Source: CAYJRR01 sp964372275 [NCBI: uncultured bacterium] (lineage in GTDB: Bacteria > CAYJRR01). From it: a DNA stretch of 23,809 nt. This document shows positions 1 to 7,403 of the stretch, one piece after another; within the stretch, counting starts at the first letter, position 1; every line of letters starts with the position of its first letter. The position numbers and the translations under genes are program-made. The notes beneath the pieces are model-generated. The model made no database searches. It was not told the DNA's origin and saw only the letters and a list, made by a program, of their open reading frames with translations. The DNA is taken from assembly GCA_964372275.1 (NCBI GenBank), contig CAYJRR010000051.1, positions 6,733-30,541 on the forward strand, read 5' to 3'.

Positions 1-32
1 ATGTGTCGGCGGTTCAATTCCGTCCCTGGGCA
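1..32 (+). tRNA. 3' part of a tRNA, probably tRNA-Phe (5' part outside window)
   Basis: Only the variable loop, T-arm and 3' acceptor strand are inside the window. The T-stem GGCGG (8-12) pairs with CCGTC (20-24), with one G-U pair, around the loop TTCAATT (13-19), which carries the TTC core. CCTGGGC (25-31) is the 3' acceptor strand, so the 5' strand should read GCCCAGG, and A32 is the discriminator. The next bases are CCC, so the terminal CCA is not fully encoded. The variable region GTGTC (3-7), acceptor GCCCxGG and discriminator A are the usual combination in bacterial tRNA-Phe, but the anticodon is not visible. The T-arm and acceptor fit is seen directly; the identity is inferred. Confidence 0.72.
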
Positions 33-58
33 CCCGGCGCGAGCCCACCACCCCACGA

Positions 59-643
59 TCACCGCAGGAAGTTCGACAAGGGAACCGGCTTCGATTCGGC
101 GGGAGCGAGGATCGGCCGGACCGAGGCGGACCGGTCGAACGACTGGATCGAACGGTATCCGTCCGAGGACGGGTCCCGGGGAACGTGAACGCGCTGCTCG
201 ACGAGGTCGACCATCCAGTACTCGGGAATGGCGGCGCGAGCGTAGAGCCGCGACGTGCGCCCGAGGTCGAAGTCGCGGCTCGACGATGACACCTCCACCA
301 CCAACGCGGCCGTCGCGGGATGCTCGTTCGCGTCGAAGCAGTCCATCGGTTGGCCCTTCACGACGGCCAGATCGGGCTCCGGTTCGGACCGACCGTCGAG
401 CGCCATCGGATTCGATTGCCGCGTGTGGTAGCCGGATCCAAAGGCCCTGTCGATTTCGAGTCGGACGGCGTTCATCACGGGGGCGTGCGGGACCCCTTCC
501 GGGCTCATCAGGAGAATCTCTCCCTCGATGAGCTCGACGGGATCTTCCGGGCCGAGAAGGTCCAGTTCGACCATCCGGTCGTACTCCTTTCGAGTCCACC
601 GCCTGGACGGACGCTCGGTGCGATCCTCCATCTCCGTCTGCAT
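59..643 (-). CDS. Uma2 family (DUF820) PD-(D/E)XK nuclease-like protein, 194 aa
   Basis: The product has the Uma2/DUF820 layout. RWTRKEYDRMVELDLL and VELIEGEILLMSPEG lie near residues 15-50, EPEPDLAVVKG at 87-97, and ALVVEVSSSSRDFDLG at 113-128, followed by LYARAAIPEYWMVDL. Asp91 and Glu117 are at the expected acidic metal-site positions of the restriction-endonuclease fold. The lysine normally found four residues before the LYA tyrosine is Thr130 here, so nuclease activity is doubtful. The start at 643 is chosen because GAGGAGGG lies about 10 nt upstream; an in-frame ATG at 676 lacks a comparable site. The gene stands alone and converges on the tRNA at the window edge. Uma2 proteins occur in large paralogous sets in some phyla and their role is mostly unknown. 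Confidence 0.85.
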   Translation of the reverse strand: MQTEMEDRTERPSRRWTRKEYDRMVELDLLGPEDPVELIEGEILLMSPEGVPHAPVMNAVRLEIDRAFGSGYHTRQSNPMALDGRSEPEPDLAVVKGQPMDCFDANEHPATAALVVEVSSSSRDFDLGRTSRLYARAAIPEYWMVDLVEQRVHVPRDPSSDGYRSIQSFDRSASVRPILAPAESKPVPLSNFLR

Positions 644-744
644 GTCAGCATAGCCCTCCTCGCGTTGCCGGGCCATGCGCGATGCAGCCCCGGTGCCCTC
701 TCGCAGATTTCGCCGAGGAATCGTCGAACTGCGCGAGAGTTGGC

Positions 745-2400
745 TCAGCGCACGCGCCAGGGCTCGACGCGGGCGAGGGGTCGTGCGGTGAAGCGGCGTC
801 CGGTCTCCCAGACGAGGCACTCGGCGTCGGGGTCGACCTGGTGGGCGGCGACGGTGAAGCCGGGGGTCACCGTTTTCGGCGCGACGGGCGCGCCGTCGAC
901 GCCGAAGTCGAAGCGCACGTCGACGCTCTGCGTCCCGCCCGCATCGCGCAGCCGCACGTCGAAGGCGCAGCCGCGCGGCACGCCGTCCTCGGTGGAGAGC
1001 GACACCTCGACCGTCACCGATCCGCCGCCGAGGTCGGTCACTTGGACCGCCGCCTCCGGCCACGCCGGCTCCCCCTCTCCGTAGACCCACGCGTCGAAGT
1101 ACCCGGCGAGATCGAGACCCGTCGCCGTCTCCAGTGCCTCCCGCACGTCGCCGACCGATATCGCGCGCTCGCCACCGAGGAGGGTCGCCACCGCCGCGAG
1201 GACGTCGGCTCGCGAGGAGAGCCCCTCGATCTGGCGGAACAGCACCATCGGACCCGGACCGTAGGCGTCGCCGTAGTAGTCGAGCAGCGGAGGCGCTTCG
1301 GCGGGGACGGGGAAGTGGTCGGCGAACTCCGACCACTCCTTCCAGGCGGCGGCGGTCGCGGCCGCCACCGACGGGGAGATCCGCTCCTCCTCGGTCACGA
1401 AGGTGAGGTACTCGGCCATCGCCTCCTTCCAGACGAAGTCGTGCACGGAGCGCAGGGTCGTCTGGTCGCCGGCCCACTGGTGGGTGATCTCGTGGAGGAC
1501 GACGTGCGTCAGCGGATCGGCGTAGGGGCTGTTCGAGCCGGCCAGATCCTCGGAGAGCGCGATCGTCCCGGGGTGCTCGAATCCGGCCCAGTAGGTCGGC
1601 GCCACCACGAAGCGCAGCTCGCCGCCGTAGGGAAAGGCGCCGAAGGTGTCGGCCATCCACTCCAGATGCGCCCGCGCGTCGGTCGTCGAGAAGGCGGCGG
1701 CGATCCCGGTCGACGGCGTGTCGAAGAGGGTCGCCTCGACGCCGCCGGCCCAGGTCCCGAGCGGCGTCTCGACCCACGACCGGCTCGCCAGGACGGCGAA
1801 GGTGCTGTAGGTGGGCCCGCCGTCGAAGTCGAAGGTGCAGACGGTACGCGTCGCCTGCGCGACGATCTCGCCCGGACAGAGGACGCGCACCCCCGCCGGA
1901 TGGTCGACGGTGAATCGGTAGGTCGCGAAGCGGTCGGGGCGCGCATCGCAGGCGCCGTTCCGGTCGCACTCCCCGACCCAACTAAGGAGATAGGTGAAGT
2001 CGTTCCCTTCGGCGTCCTCGGTGACCGAGAATCCGACCTGGCTCTGGCCCCACGTCTCCTCCGGGACCTCGGCGGTGACCGAGACGGTCACCGCCTCGCC
2101 GGCGCTCCACCCCGGGCCGCACGCGAAAAGGCGTCCCCCGTCGAGCTCCAGGTCGTCCGCCGGCTCGCCGTCGAGCCGGACCTCCTCCACCGAGGCCGGG
2201 CCGAAATCGATCTCCAGGCACTCCCCCCCGTCCTCGGGCGTGATCGTCAGCTCGACCGTCGCCTCGCGCGATTCGAGATCGAGCGCCACCTCGTAGTGCG
2301 TCACGGCGTAGTCGCGGATCTCGGCCGGGCCGCCCTTCTCGCCGCCGCATCCGAGCGCAATCGCGACGCCCGCCGCCGATAGGAGCCGCCTTCCGGCCAT
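745..2400 (-). CDS. M1-family-like zinc metallopeptidase, lipoprotein, 551 aa
   Basis: HEITH (residues 303-307) followed exactly 18 residues later by Glu326 (in WKEAMAEY) gives the gluzincin HEXXH-X18-E zinc site of M1 aminopeptidases. AGFEHPG (272-278) occupies the place of the GAMEN exopeptidase motif and keeps the Glu; Tyr380 in AYGPGPMVL fits the catalytic Tyr. The N-terminus is a lipoprotein signal peptide ending in IALGC (Cys18), so the enzyme is probably tethered to an extracytoplasmic membrane face. An N-terminal beta domain and a short C-terminal beta region flank the catalytic core; the long helical C-domain of classical M1 enzymes is missing. The start at 2400 is set by the signal peptide; there is no clear Shine-Dalgarno site. 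It is divergent from the exported protein at 2535. Likely role: peptide degradation in the periplasm or outside the cell. The family is secure; the substrate is unknown. Confidence 0.88.
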   Translation of the reverse strand: MAGRRLLSAAGVAIALGCGGEKGGPAEIRDYAVTHYEVALDLESREATVELTITPEDGGECLEIDFGPASVEEVRLDGEPADDLELDGGRLFACGPGWSAGEAVTVSVTAEVPEETWGQSQVGFSVTEDAEGNDFTYLLSWVGECDRNGACDARPDRFATYRFTVDHPAGVRVLCPGEIVAQATRTVCTFDFDGGPTYSTFAVLASRSWVETPLGTWAGGVEATLFDTPSTGIAAAFSTTDARAHLEWMADTFGAFPYGGELRFVVAPTYWAGFEHPGTIALSEDLAGSNSPYADPLTHVVLHEITHQWAGDQTTLRSVHDFVWKEAMAEYLTFVTEEERISPSVAAATAAAWKEWSEFADHFPVPAEAPPLLDYYGDAYGPGPMVLFRQIEGLSSRADVLAAVATLLGGERAISVGDVREALETATGLDLAGYFDAWVYGEGEPAWPEAAVQVTDLGGGSVTVEVSLSTEDGVPRGCAFDVRLRDAGGTQSVDVRFDFGVDGAPVAPKTVTPGFTVAAHQVDPDAECLVWETGRRFTARPLARVEPWRVR

Positions 2401-2534
2401 CGTCCGGCGCAGGATGCCACAGACGGGACCGGCGTGGTGCGGCGGGGCGCCGCGAAACCAGGCGGCGATCGTCCCGGCGTCGTCGCGACACGGAGTTGCA
2501 CGCGGCATGTCGCTTGCTTTCACGGTCCCCACCG

Positions 2535-2550
2535 ATGAATACTCGTTCAA
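2535..2550. promoter_or_regulatory. AT-rich dyad ATGAA-N6-TTCAA over a start codon (possible operator)
   Basis: ATGAATACTCGTTCAA contains the inverted arms TGAA and TTCA separated by six bases, in otherwise very GC-rich DNA. It overlaps the start codon of the exported protein at 2535 and lies about 135 bp upstream of the divergent M1 peptidase start. It matches 13 of 16 positions of a second dyad at 5547-5562. The form resembles operators bound by TetR-type dimers, but no regulator gene is in the window and the overlap with coding sequence may explain it by chance. Confidence 0.2.
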
Positions 2551-3425
2551 TCTTCGCCCTCTCCCTCACGACCTTGACCCTTGCCGCGCTCGCCCCGGCG
2601 GCGCGCGCCAGCGCCGGGTGCTCGACCGACGGCGGCCCCTTCGCGGGGTTCGCCGGCCTCCTCGCCGCCGATCCCGGCGCGGCGCTGGCCCGGGCGCTGG
2701 TCAACGACCGCCGCCGCGTGGTGAGCCAGGCCGACGCGCGCCGCGTCGTCGCCGCCGCGATCGCGGCGATCGGGAGGTCCAACGATCCGCGCCGGACCGA
2801 CGAGGAGAACCGCCGTTTCCTGGCGGCGGCGCGCGAGCTCGGCACCGGCCGCGGCCCGATCTCCACGATCCTCGACGGCTACGAGGACAAGGCGAAAAAG
2901 GCGGTGACCGACCGGCTGGCGGCGCTCGAAGGAAGCGACGCCGCCTCGTTGAAGACGATCCTCCGCGCCGCGATCGAACGGACGCTGCACGACAAGGGGA
3001 TGCGCGACGCGAACGACCGGGTGCAGATCGTCTCGGTCGAGGGTCGGGCCGACGACGGGTACCGGATCTCCTACCGCCTGGCCGGAACGACCTCCGAGCT
3101 GTTCGCGATCCGCGCCGGCGGCGAATGGCTTCTCACCCGGACTCGGCTGAACCGGGCGGGGCTCGACACGGCGATGGCGGCGCTGCGCGACTACTACCGG
3201 GAGGCGGAGACCGACGTGGAAGGGGCGGAGCTTGCGCGGCTCCTCGACGCGCTCGCCTTCGACGGCACCTCGTGGGCCGACGAGCCGGGCGGCGGCGATC
3301 CAGAAGGGCTGGTGAACGACTTCCCGATCGTCCTCGAGGCCTCCGATCCGACCGGCTCCGACGTGAGGCTCTACGTCGGCATCAATCCGGAGAGCGGCGA
3401 GACCTACGCCACCTCGTTCAACTGA
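2535..3425 (+). CDS. exported protein of unknown function, 296 aa
   Basis: Not recognised as a known family. It begins with a typical Sec signal peptide (MNTRSIFALSLTTLTLAALA, cleavage near ARASA), so it is exported. The mature part is mostly helical and charged up to about residue 150 (Arg/Ala/Asp-rich, including a KAKKAVTDRL segment). A mixed alpha/beta part with a YRISYRLAGTTSELFAIR strand pattern follows, and then an acidic C-terminus. The start codon is part of an AT-rich dyad (2535-2550), and no Shine-Dalgarno site precedes it. It is divergent from the M1 peptidase across 134 bp and lies 57 bp upstream of the GH5 gene, so it may be co-transcribed with GH5. Upstream in-frame TTG starts would spoil the signal peptide. 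Confidence 0.8.
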   Translation: MNTRSIFALSLTTLTLAALAPAARASAGCSTDGGPFAGFAGLLAADPGAALARALVNDRRRVVSQADARRVVAAAIAAIGRSNDPRRTDEENRRFLAAARELGTGRGPISTILDGYEDKAKKAVTDRLAALEGSDAASLKTILRAAIERTLHDKGMRDANDRVQIVSVEGRADDGYRISYRLAGTTSELFAIRAGGEWLLTRTRLNRAGLDTAMAALRDYYREAETDVEGAELARLLDALAFDGTSWADEPGGGDPEGLVNDFPIVLEASDPTGSDVRLYVGINPESGETYATSFN

Positions 3426-3482
3426 GCGACAATCGCAGGGGTGACGGGGCGGTTCCCGAGGGAGCCCGAACGGCGGAGCGAG

Positions 3483-4673
3483 ATGCGCGCGCCGGCGTGG
3501 CGGGTCCTGGCGATGGCGGCGGTGGCCGCGGGCTGTGGCGTCGACTACGCGGCGCCGGAGGAGCACGGCCTCCCGGCGTTGCCCCTCTCCACCGAATCGC
3601 GCTGGATCGTCGACGCCGACGGGCGCCGCTTCAAGCTCGCCGCGGTGAACTGGTACGGCGCCGAGGAGAAGGACTTCGTCGTCTCGGGTCTGGACCGGGT
3701 CTCCCTCGACTCGATCGCCACCGCCATCCGCAAGATGGGGTTCAACGCGGTCCGCCTCCCCTTCTCCAACGCCCTGGTGCAGACCGATCCGCCGATCGCC
3801 GGCGAACACCTCGCCGCCAACCCCGATCTCGAGGGCCGCACCGCGCTCGAGGTGCTGGACGCGGTGATCGAGTCTCTCGCGGAGCAGGGGCTGGTCGTGG
3901 TCCTCGACAACCACATGACCGAAGCCGACTGGTGCTGCAGCGAAAGCGACGACAACGGCCTCTGGTACACCGACGCGGTCTCCGAGGAGGCATGGATCGC
4001 CGATTGGGTGGCGCTCGCCGAGCGCTACCGCTTCGACCGGGCGGTCGTCGGGGCCGACCTGCGGAACGAGCCTCGCCGCGCGAACGGCCGGCGGCCGGTG
4101 TGGGGCGGAGACGATCCGACGGTCGACTGGCGCGGCGCCGCGACCCGCGCCGGGAACGCCCTGCTCGCCGCGAACCCCGACTGGCTGATCGTCGTGGAGG
4201 GGCTCGACTTCGGCACCGACCTCACCGGCGCGGCGGCCGACCCGATCGTCCTCGACGTGCCGGGGAAGCTCGTCTACTCGGCCCACGACTACTGGTGGCA
4301 CCACGGGACCGAGACCGATCCGGAGAGCGTCTTCGCCGCGCTGGAGGCCGACTGGGGGTTTCTCCTGGAAGAGGGGCAGCCGTACACCGCGCCGGTCTGG
4401 GTCGGAGAGTTCGGCACCTGCAACGACGACCCGTCCTGCCTCTACGACGACGGCGGCGCCGGGCAGTGGTACCAGGCCTTCCGCGAGTACCTCCTCCGCA
4501 CCGACGCCGACTGGGCCTACTGGGCCCTCAACGGCACGCAGGCCCGCGGCACCGGCCGGACCTTCGGCGCGGTGGAGACCTACGGCGTTCTCGACGCCGA
4601 CTGGCGGCGCGAGGCGTCACGCCATCACCTCGGCAGCGTGCAGGCGCTGATCCCCGCGACCCGCGGGCCTTAG
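3483..4673 (+). CDS. GH5-family glycoside hydrolase (endoglucanase-like), lipoprotein, 396 aa
   Basis: The (beta/alpha)8 hydrolase signatures of GH5 (Pfam PF00150) are present in order: FKLAAVNWYG (50-59), GFNAVRLPFSN (86-96), VVLDNHMTEADWCC (139-152), the acid/base Glu196 in ADLRNEP, YSAHDYWWH (265-273), the nucleophile Glu309 in VWVGEFGT, and WAYWALNG near the C-terminus. GH5 enzymes cleave beta-1,4-glucans, mannans or related polymers with retention; the substrate cannot be read from the sequence. The NHxxxxxWCC segment and CNDDPSC suggest disulfides, which fits the lipoprotein signal (VAAGC, Cys18) and an extracytoplasmic place. The start at 3483 is chosen for the signal peptide and GGAG just upstream; a GTG at 3441 is possible. 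Its TAG overlaps the stop codon of the convergent gene by two bases. Confidence 0.9.
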   Translation: MRAPAWRVLAMAAVAAGCGVDYAAPEEHGLPALPLSTESRWIVDADGRRFKLAAVNWYGAEEKDFVVSGLDRVSLDSIATAIRKMGFNAVRLPFSNALVQTDPPIAGEHLAANPDLEGRTALEVLDAVIESLAEQGLVVVLDNHMTEADWCCSESDDNGLWYTDAVSEEAWIADWVALAERYRFDRAVVGADLRNEPRRANGRRPVWGGDDPTVDWRGAATRAGNALLAANPDWLIVVEGLDFGTDLTGAAADPIVLDVPGKLVYSAHDYWWHHGTETDPESVFAALEADWGFLLEEGQPYTAPVWVGEFGTCNDDPSCLYDDGGAGQWYQAFREYLLRTDADWAYWALNGTQARGTGRTFGAVETYGVLDADWRREASRHHLGSVQALIPATRGP

Positions 4674-5464
4674 TTCGCCCCGCCGACGGCGTAGGGGCCG
4701 TAGTAGGTCGCGTTCCTCGAGAGCGGTCCGTTCGGGTCGAGCTTGTCCTCGAGCCACAGGAACGGCAGCGAGACCTCGTAGGTCCCCTCGGCGTAGGAGC
4801 CGACCGTGTACTCCGGGAAGATCACCTTCAGGCCGGCGCCGGTGACGACGTAGCGCGGATCGTCGGCCAGCATCCCGGCGAGCGTCTCCTTGGTCACCCA
4901 GCCGCTCTCGACGCCGGAGGCGCCGCGGGCCTTCAGCTGCGCGTAGACGGTGTCGACGAGCCACGCCTGCGCGGCCTCCCCCTGGATCAGCTCGCCGAGC
5001 GTGATTCGTTTTCCGGTGCGCAGGTCGACGTTGATCCCTTCCCGGACGGCCCAGCCGTGCGCACCGCCGGTGTAGCCGTAGCCCTGGAGCTCGATGCTGA
5101 CCACGCGATCGGAGACGTGCTGCACGTGGCCCTTGATCGTGAGACCGTTCGGACGCTCGGGGGACTCGACCGGCATGTCGCAGAATCGCTGCGCCTCGTG
5201 GGTCACGAACTCTTCGAGCTGGCGGTTGAACGCCTCGGCCCCGTCGAGCGGGATCGCGATCTGCGGATAGTCGACCCGCACGCCGCAGCCGGCCCAGTCG
5301 ATCGTCTCGTAGGTGTAGAGCGCCGGAGGGACGAGGTCGGTCAGGACCTCGACGACGTCGCCGGCGCCGTCGCGCGTCGGCTCGCAGGTGTCGGTGGCGG
5401 CCTGGGCGGTGCCCGCCACGACCAGGATGGCGAACGGAATCGTGTGGCGCGTCTGGGGGCTCAT
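4670..5464 (-). CDS. exported DUF3298 (RsiV/PdaC-like) domain protein, 264 aa
   Basis: A Sec signal peptide (MSPQTRHTIPFAILVVAGTAQA) precedes a DUF4163/DUF3298-like pair. GYTGGAHGWAVREGINVDLRTG (130-151) with ITLGELIQG, and GLKVIFPEYTVGSYAEGTYEVSLPF (211-235), match the usual GGAH...FDL.TG...L.DL and Y.vGpYa.G..ev.ip patterns of this family. Related domains occur in RsiV (lysozyme-binding anti-sigma factor) and PdaC (deacetylase accessory part). This protein has no transmembrane anchor or catalytic domain, so its ligand is unknown. The start at 5464 has a very strong Shine-Dalgarno stretch (AAGGAGGAGG). That stretch lies in the loop of a perfect inverted repeat that also holds the ATG, which suggests control of translation. 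It lies 227 bp downstream of the transglutaminase-like pair on the same strand. Confidence 0.85.
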   Translation of the reverse strand: MSPQTRHTIPFAILVVAGTAQAATDTCEPTRDGAGDVVEVLTDLVPPALYTYETIDWAGCGVRVDYPQIAIPLDGAEAFNRQLEEFVTHEAQRFCDMPVESPERPNGLTIKGHVQHVSDRVVSIELQGYGYTGGAHGWAVREGINVDLRTGKRITLGELIQGEAAQAWLVDTVYAQLKARGASGVESGWVTKETLAGMLADDPRYVVTGAGLKVIFPEYTVGSYAEGTYEVSLPFLWLEDKLDPNGPLSRNATYYGPYAVGGAN

Positions 5465-5490
5465 TCGTCTCCTCCTCCTTCGAATGAGCC
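5458..5490 (-). promoter_or_regulatory. 10-bp perfect inverted repeat around the ribosome-binding site of the DUF3298 gene
   Basis: On the mRNA strand the arms GGCTCATTCG (5490-5481) and CGAATGAGCC (5467-5458) are perfect complements. The 13-nt loop AAGGAGGAGGAGA contains the Shine-Dalgarno site, and the downstream arm contains the ATG (5464-5462). If folded, the start codon is paired and the ribosome-binding site sits in the loop. This geometry is seen in RNA thermometers and protein-bound translational operators. As DNA it could equally be a dimer operator. No stem of comparable length was noticed at the other start codons. Confidence 0.5.
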
Positions 5491-5546
5491 GGCGTTCAGC
5501 ATCCTCCGTGCCACGGGGCGATCCGCGCGGCAAGCCCCCGCCCACA

Positions 5547-5562
5547 ATGAATTTTCGTTCAT
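5547..5562. promoter_or_regulatory. AT-rich dyad ATGAA-N6-TTCAT upstream of the DUF3298 gene
   Basis: ATGAATTTTCGTTCAT has 5-bp perfect arms with a 6-bp spacer. It stands out as AT-rich in a GC-rich, gene-free stretch 83 bp upstream of the start at 5464. It shares 13 of 16 positions with the dyad at 2535-2550. It could be an operator or part of a promoter (AAAATT reads as a -10-like hexamer on the minus strand). The function is inferred from position and symmetry only. Confidence 0.3.
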
Positions 5563-5691
5563 CTCGGCCGGCGCGCGCCGGTCGCGGGACCGATTCGGGC
5601 GCACGCGATCGGTGGATACCGGGGCGCCCGTTGGGGCACCTGCGTCCCGCCCGGAACGGCGGGGGCGACGCGCGCGGAAGGCGGTCGCGGG

Positions 5692-6342
5692 TCAGCGGGG
5701 GGCGACGATCGGAACGCGAACGCGCTGGCGGCGCTCGTCGGTGATCGTCACCGGCAGCTCGCCGCGGTCGGGGGTGGCGCGGCCCCCCACGCGCCGTCCG
5801 TCGGCCGTGGCGTCGACCTTGCGGTCGCTCTCCGCCGCCGCGCCGAACCAGGCTGCGGCCGACTCGCCGCCGATCGAAAGGCTCTCGCCGCTGACGACCT
5901 CCAGCTCGACGTTGCCAACGGCGGGGCGCTCCTCCCACGCGGAGACGGGCAGACGCCGCAGGACGACCTCTCCGCCGGCCGGCACCAGCACCGTCTGGAA
6001 TCCGGCCGACCCGAGGAAGCGCGCCAGCACCGCGCGACCGCCGCCACGCAGCTCGTACAGCTCGGCGGAGAAGACACCTCCGCGAGACGCGCTCCACGGC
6101 TTCTCGATCCAGGTCGGCAGGAGGAACCAACGCGGCGTCGGTCCCGCGTTTCGCAGCGTGACGTCGAAGAGGTAGGTGACCATCGGGGGCTTGCCCGGCT
6201 CGCGCCCGGCGAGCTTCGCCTGCACGCTCTCCATCGGTCTCTCCGGTGTCTTCGCGGCCACGGCCGCCGGGCGGGCAAGCGCGGCGCACGCCACGGCGAC
6301 CGCCACGCCGAGCCACCACCGGGCGTTCGGCGGTCGAATCAT
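5692..6342 (-). CDS. small exported protein coupled to the Tgl-like gene, 216 aa, unknown function
   Basis: The protein starts with a signal peptide (GVAVAVACAALARPAAVAA). The mature part looks all-beta: VTYLFDVTLRNAGPTPRWFLLP (55-76) has the look of an immunoglobulin-like 'non-additive bond' strand pair, followed by several more strand-rich stretches and an Arg/Glu-rich end. I do not recognise a named family. Its ATG overlaps the TGA of the upstream Tgl-like gene (ATGA, 6342-6339), and AAGAAGGAG just upstream is a good ribosome-binding site inside that gene's end. Tight coupling suggests that the two products act together, for example as a substrate, an inhibitor or a chaperone of the enzyme; this is inference. 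Confidence 0.82.
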   Translation of the reverse strand: MIRPPNARWWLGVAVAVACAALARPAAVAAKTPERPMESVQAKLAGREPGKPPMVTYLFDVTLRNAGPTPRWFLLPTWIEKPWSASRGGVFSAELYELRGGGRAVLARFLGSAGFQTVLVPAGGEVVLRRLPVSAWEERPAVGNVELEVVSGESLSIGGESAAAWFGAAAESDRKVDATADGRRVGGRATPDRGELPVTITDERRQRVRVPIVAPR

Positions 6343-7403
6343 CGCTCCTTCTTCTTCAGCCGCTCGATCGCCTCGGTGTCGAGCTTCAAGCCCGCGGATC
6401 CGACGAAACCGCCCTTCCGCGTCGTCCAGTCGATGGTGTGCTCCGGCGCATCGAGGATGTCCTTCACCTCGATCTGGTCGGGGAAGCTGCCCGAGCCTTC
6501 CTTGTACTCCGCCGGCCACTTCGACTCGTCCTCGCCGTAGTGCTCGCGGAGAACCTCGCGATCGCGGTCGGTCCGGGGGGCGTTGTAGGCGCGGATCATC
6601 TGCTCCATCATCTCGTCCTCGGTGACGTTCGACGCGCCGAGTCCGGTCCATATTTGGACGCCATCGCGCTCGCCGACGTAGAGCGCGTTCTCCCCTTGCC
6701 ACGCCCCGCCCGGGTGCTTCAGCAGGTACTTGGGATGATTGTAGAAGTAGTAGTGCTCGCCGACCTTCGCCGGCCGCCGACCGATCGCTCCGACCTCGTC
6801 GTTCTTGGCGGCGTCGGTCGGCACCATGAACCGGCGCACGGTCGAATACCCGGGACCGATCGTCAGCCGACCGTGTTCCGGATCGCCGTCCTTCGATCCG
6901 AACAGTTCGTCGAACCGCTTGTCGCCGACCGCGGCGCGCAGGGCGTCGGTCTGGAGCGCCTGCACCGTGGTCAGGCATTCGGCGATCGTCAGACCCGCGA
7001 GCCACTTCTTGATCGCCTCCGACGCGCTGACGCCCGGCTTGAGACGCCAGGTCATGAACCCCTGGCGTTCGAAATAGGTCTCGTCGGTCAGACCGCGCCA
7101 GTAGTCGTCCTTCCAGAGGTCCGGATTGTTGCGCTTGTAGTTGTGCGCGTAGTGGATCCCGTCGGACGGGCCGTGCCAACGATTCGCCTCGTCCATCCCC
7201 GCGACGATGTGCTTTCCGAGCGACGTCTCGTCGTTGGCGATCTGGGGCCCGCCGACGAGGGCGGCCGCCTCCCCGACCACCGTCGCGACCGACTCGACGG
7301 AGCTTTCGGTCGCGGGACAGGGATCGGTGGTCGGCTGTGCGAACGCCGACGCGGAAGCGAACAGGAGCGGGATCGACAGGGGGAGCGCGAGGAGGCGAGC
7401 CAT
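6339..7403 (-). CDS. exported Tgl-like protein-glutamine gamma-glutamyltransferase, 354 aa
   Basis: The central part aligns by eye with Bacillus subtilis Tgl, the spore-coat transglutaminase. TYFERQGFMTWRLKPGVSASEAI (109-131) matches TYWRVSPEGAL...MPPSKAI. GLTIAECLTTVQALQTDALRAAVGDKRFDELF (137-168) matches the FECAT...ALIDTIGEDKFN block. EHYYFYNHPKYL and WQGENALYVGE (235-245) match HHFFLGDCLYF and WRGENVILLGE. Glu142-Cys143 and Glu238 (QGEN) therefore correspond to the Glu115-Cys116 pair and Glu187 of Tgl. Tgl joins protein Gln and Lys side chains without calcium. Unlike Tgl (245 aa, cytoplasmic), this protein has a cleavable signal peptide (MARLLALPLSIPLLFASASA) and extra N- and C-terminal regions. 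AGGA precedes the start. It is first in an ATGA-coupled pair. The fold match is strong; activity is inferred. Confidence 0.78.
   Translation of the reverse strand: MARLLALPLSIPLLFASASAFAQPTTDPCPATESSVESVATVVGEAAALVGGPQIANDETSLGKHIVAGMDEANRWHGPSDGIHYAHNYKRNNPDLWKDDYWRGLTDETYFERQGFMTWRLKPGVSASEAIKKWLAGLTIAECLTTVQALQTDALRAAVGDKRFDELFGSKDGDPEHGRLTIGPGYSTVRRFMVPTDAAKNDEVGAIGRRPAKVGEHYYFYNHPKYLLKHPGGAWQGENALYVGERDGVQIWTGLGASNVTEDEMMEQMIRAYNAPRTDRDREVLREHYGEDESKWPAEYKEGSGSFPDQIEVKDILDAPEHTIDWTTRKGGFVGSAGLKLDTEAIERLKKKER

Noticed and set aside
2414-6175. A plus-strand open frame of 1253 codons
   Set aside because: It overlaps four well-supported genes in other frames, and its translation is Arg-rich low-complexity sequence. 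No motif or ribosome-binding site supports it.
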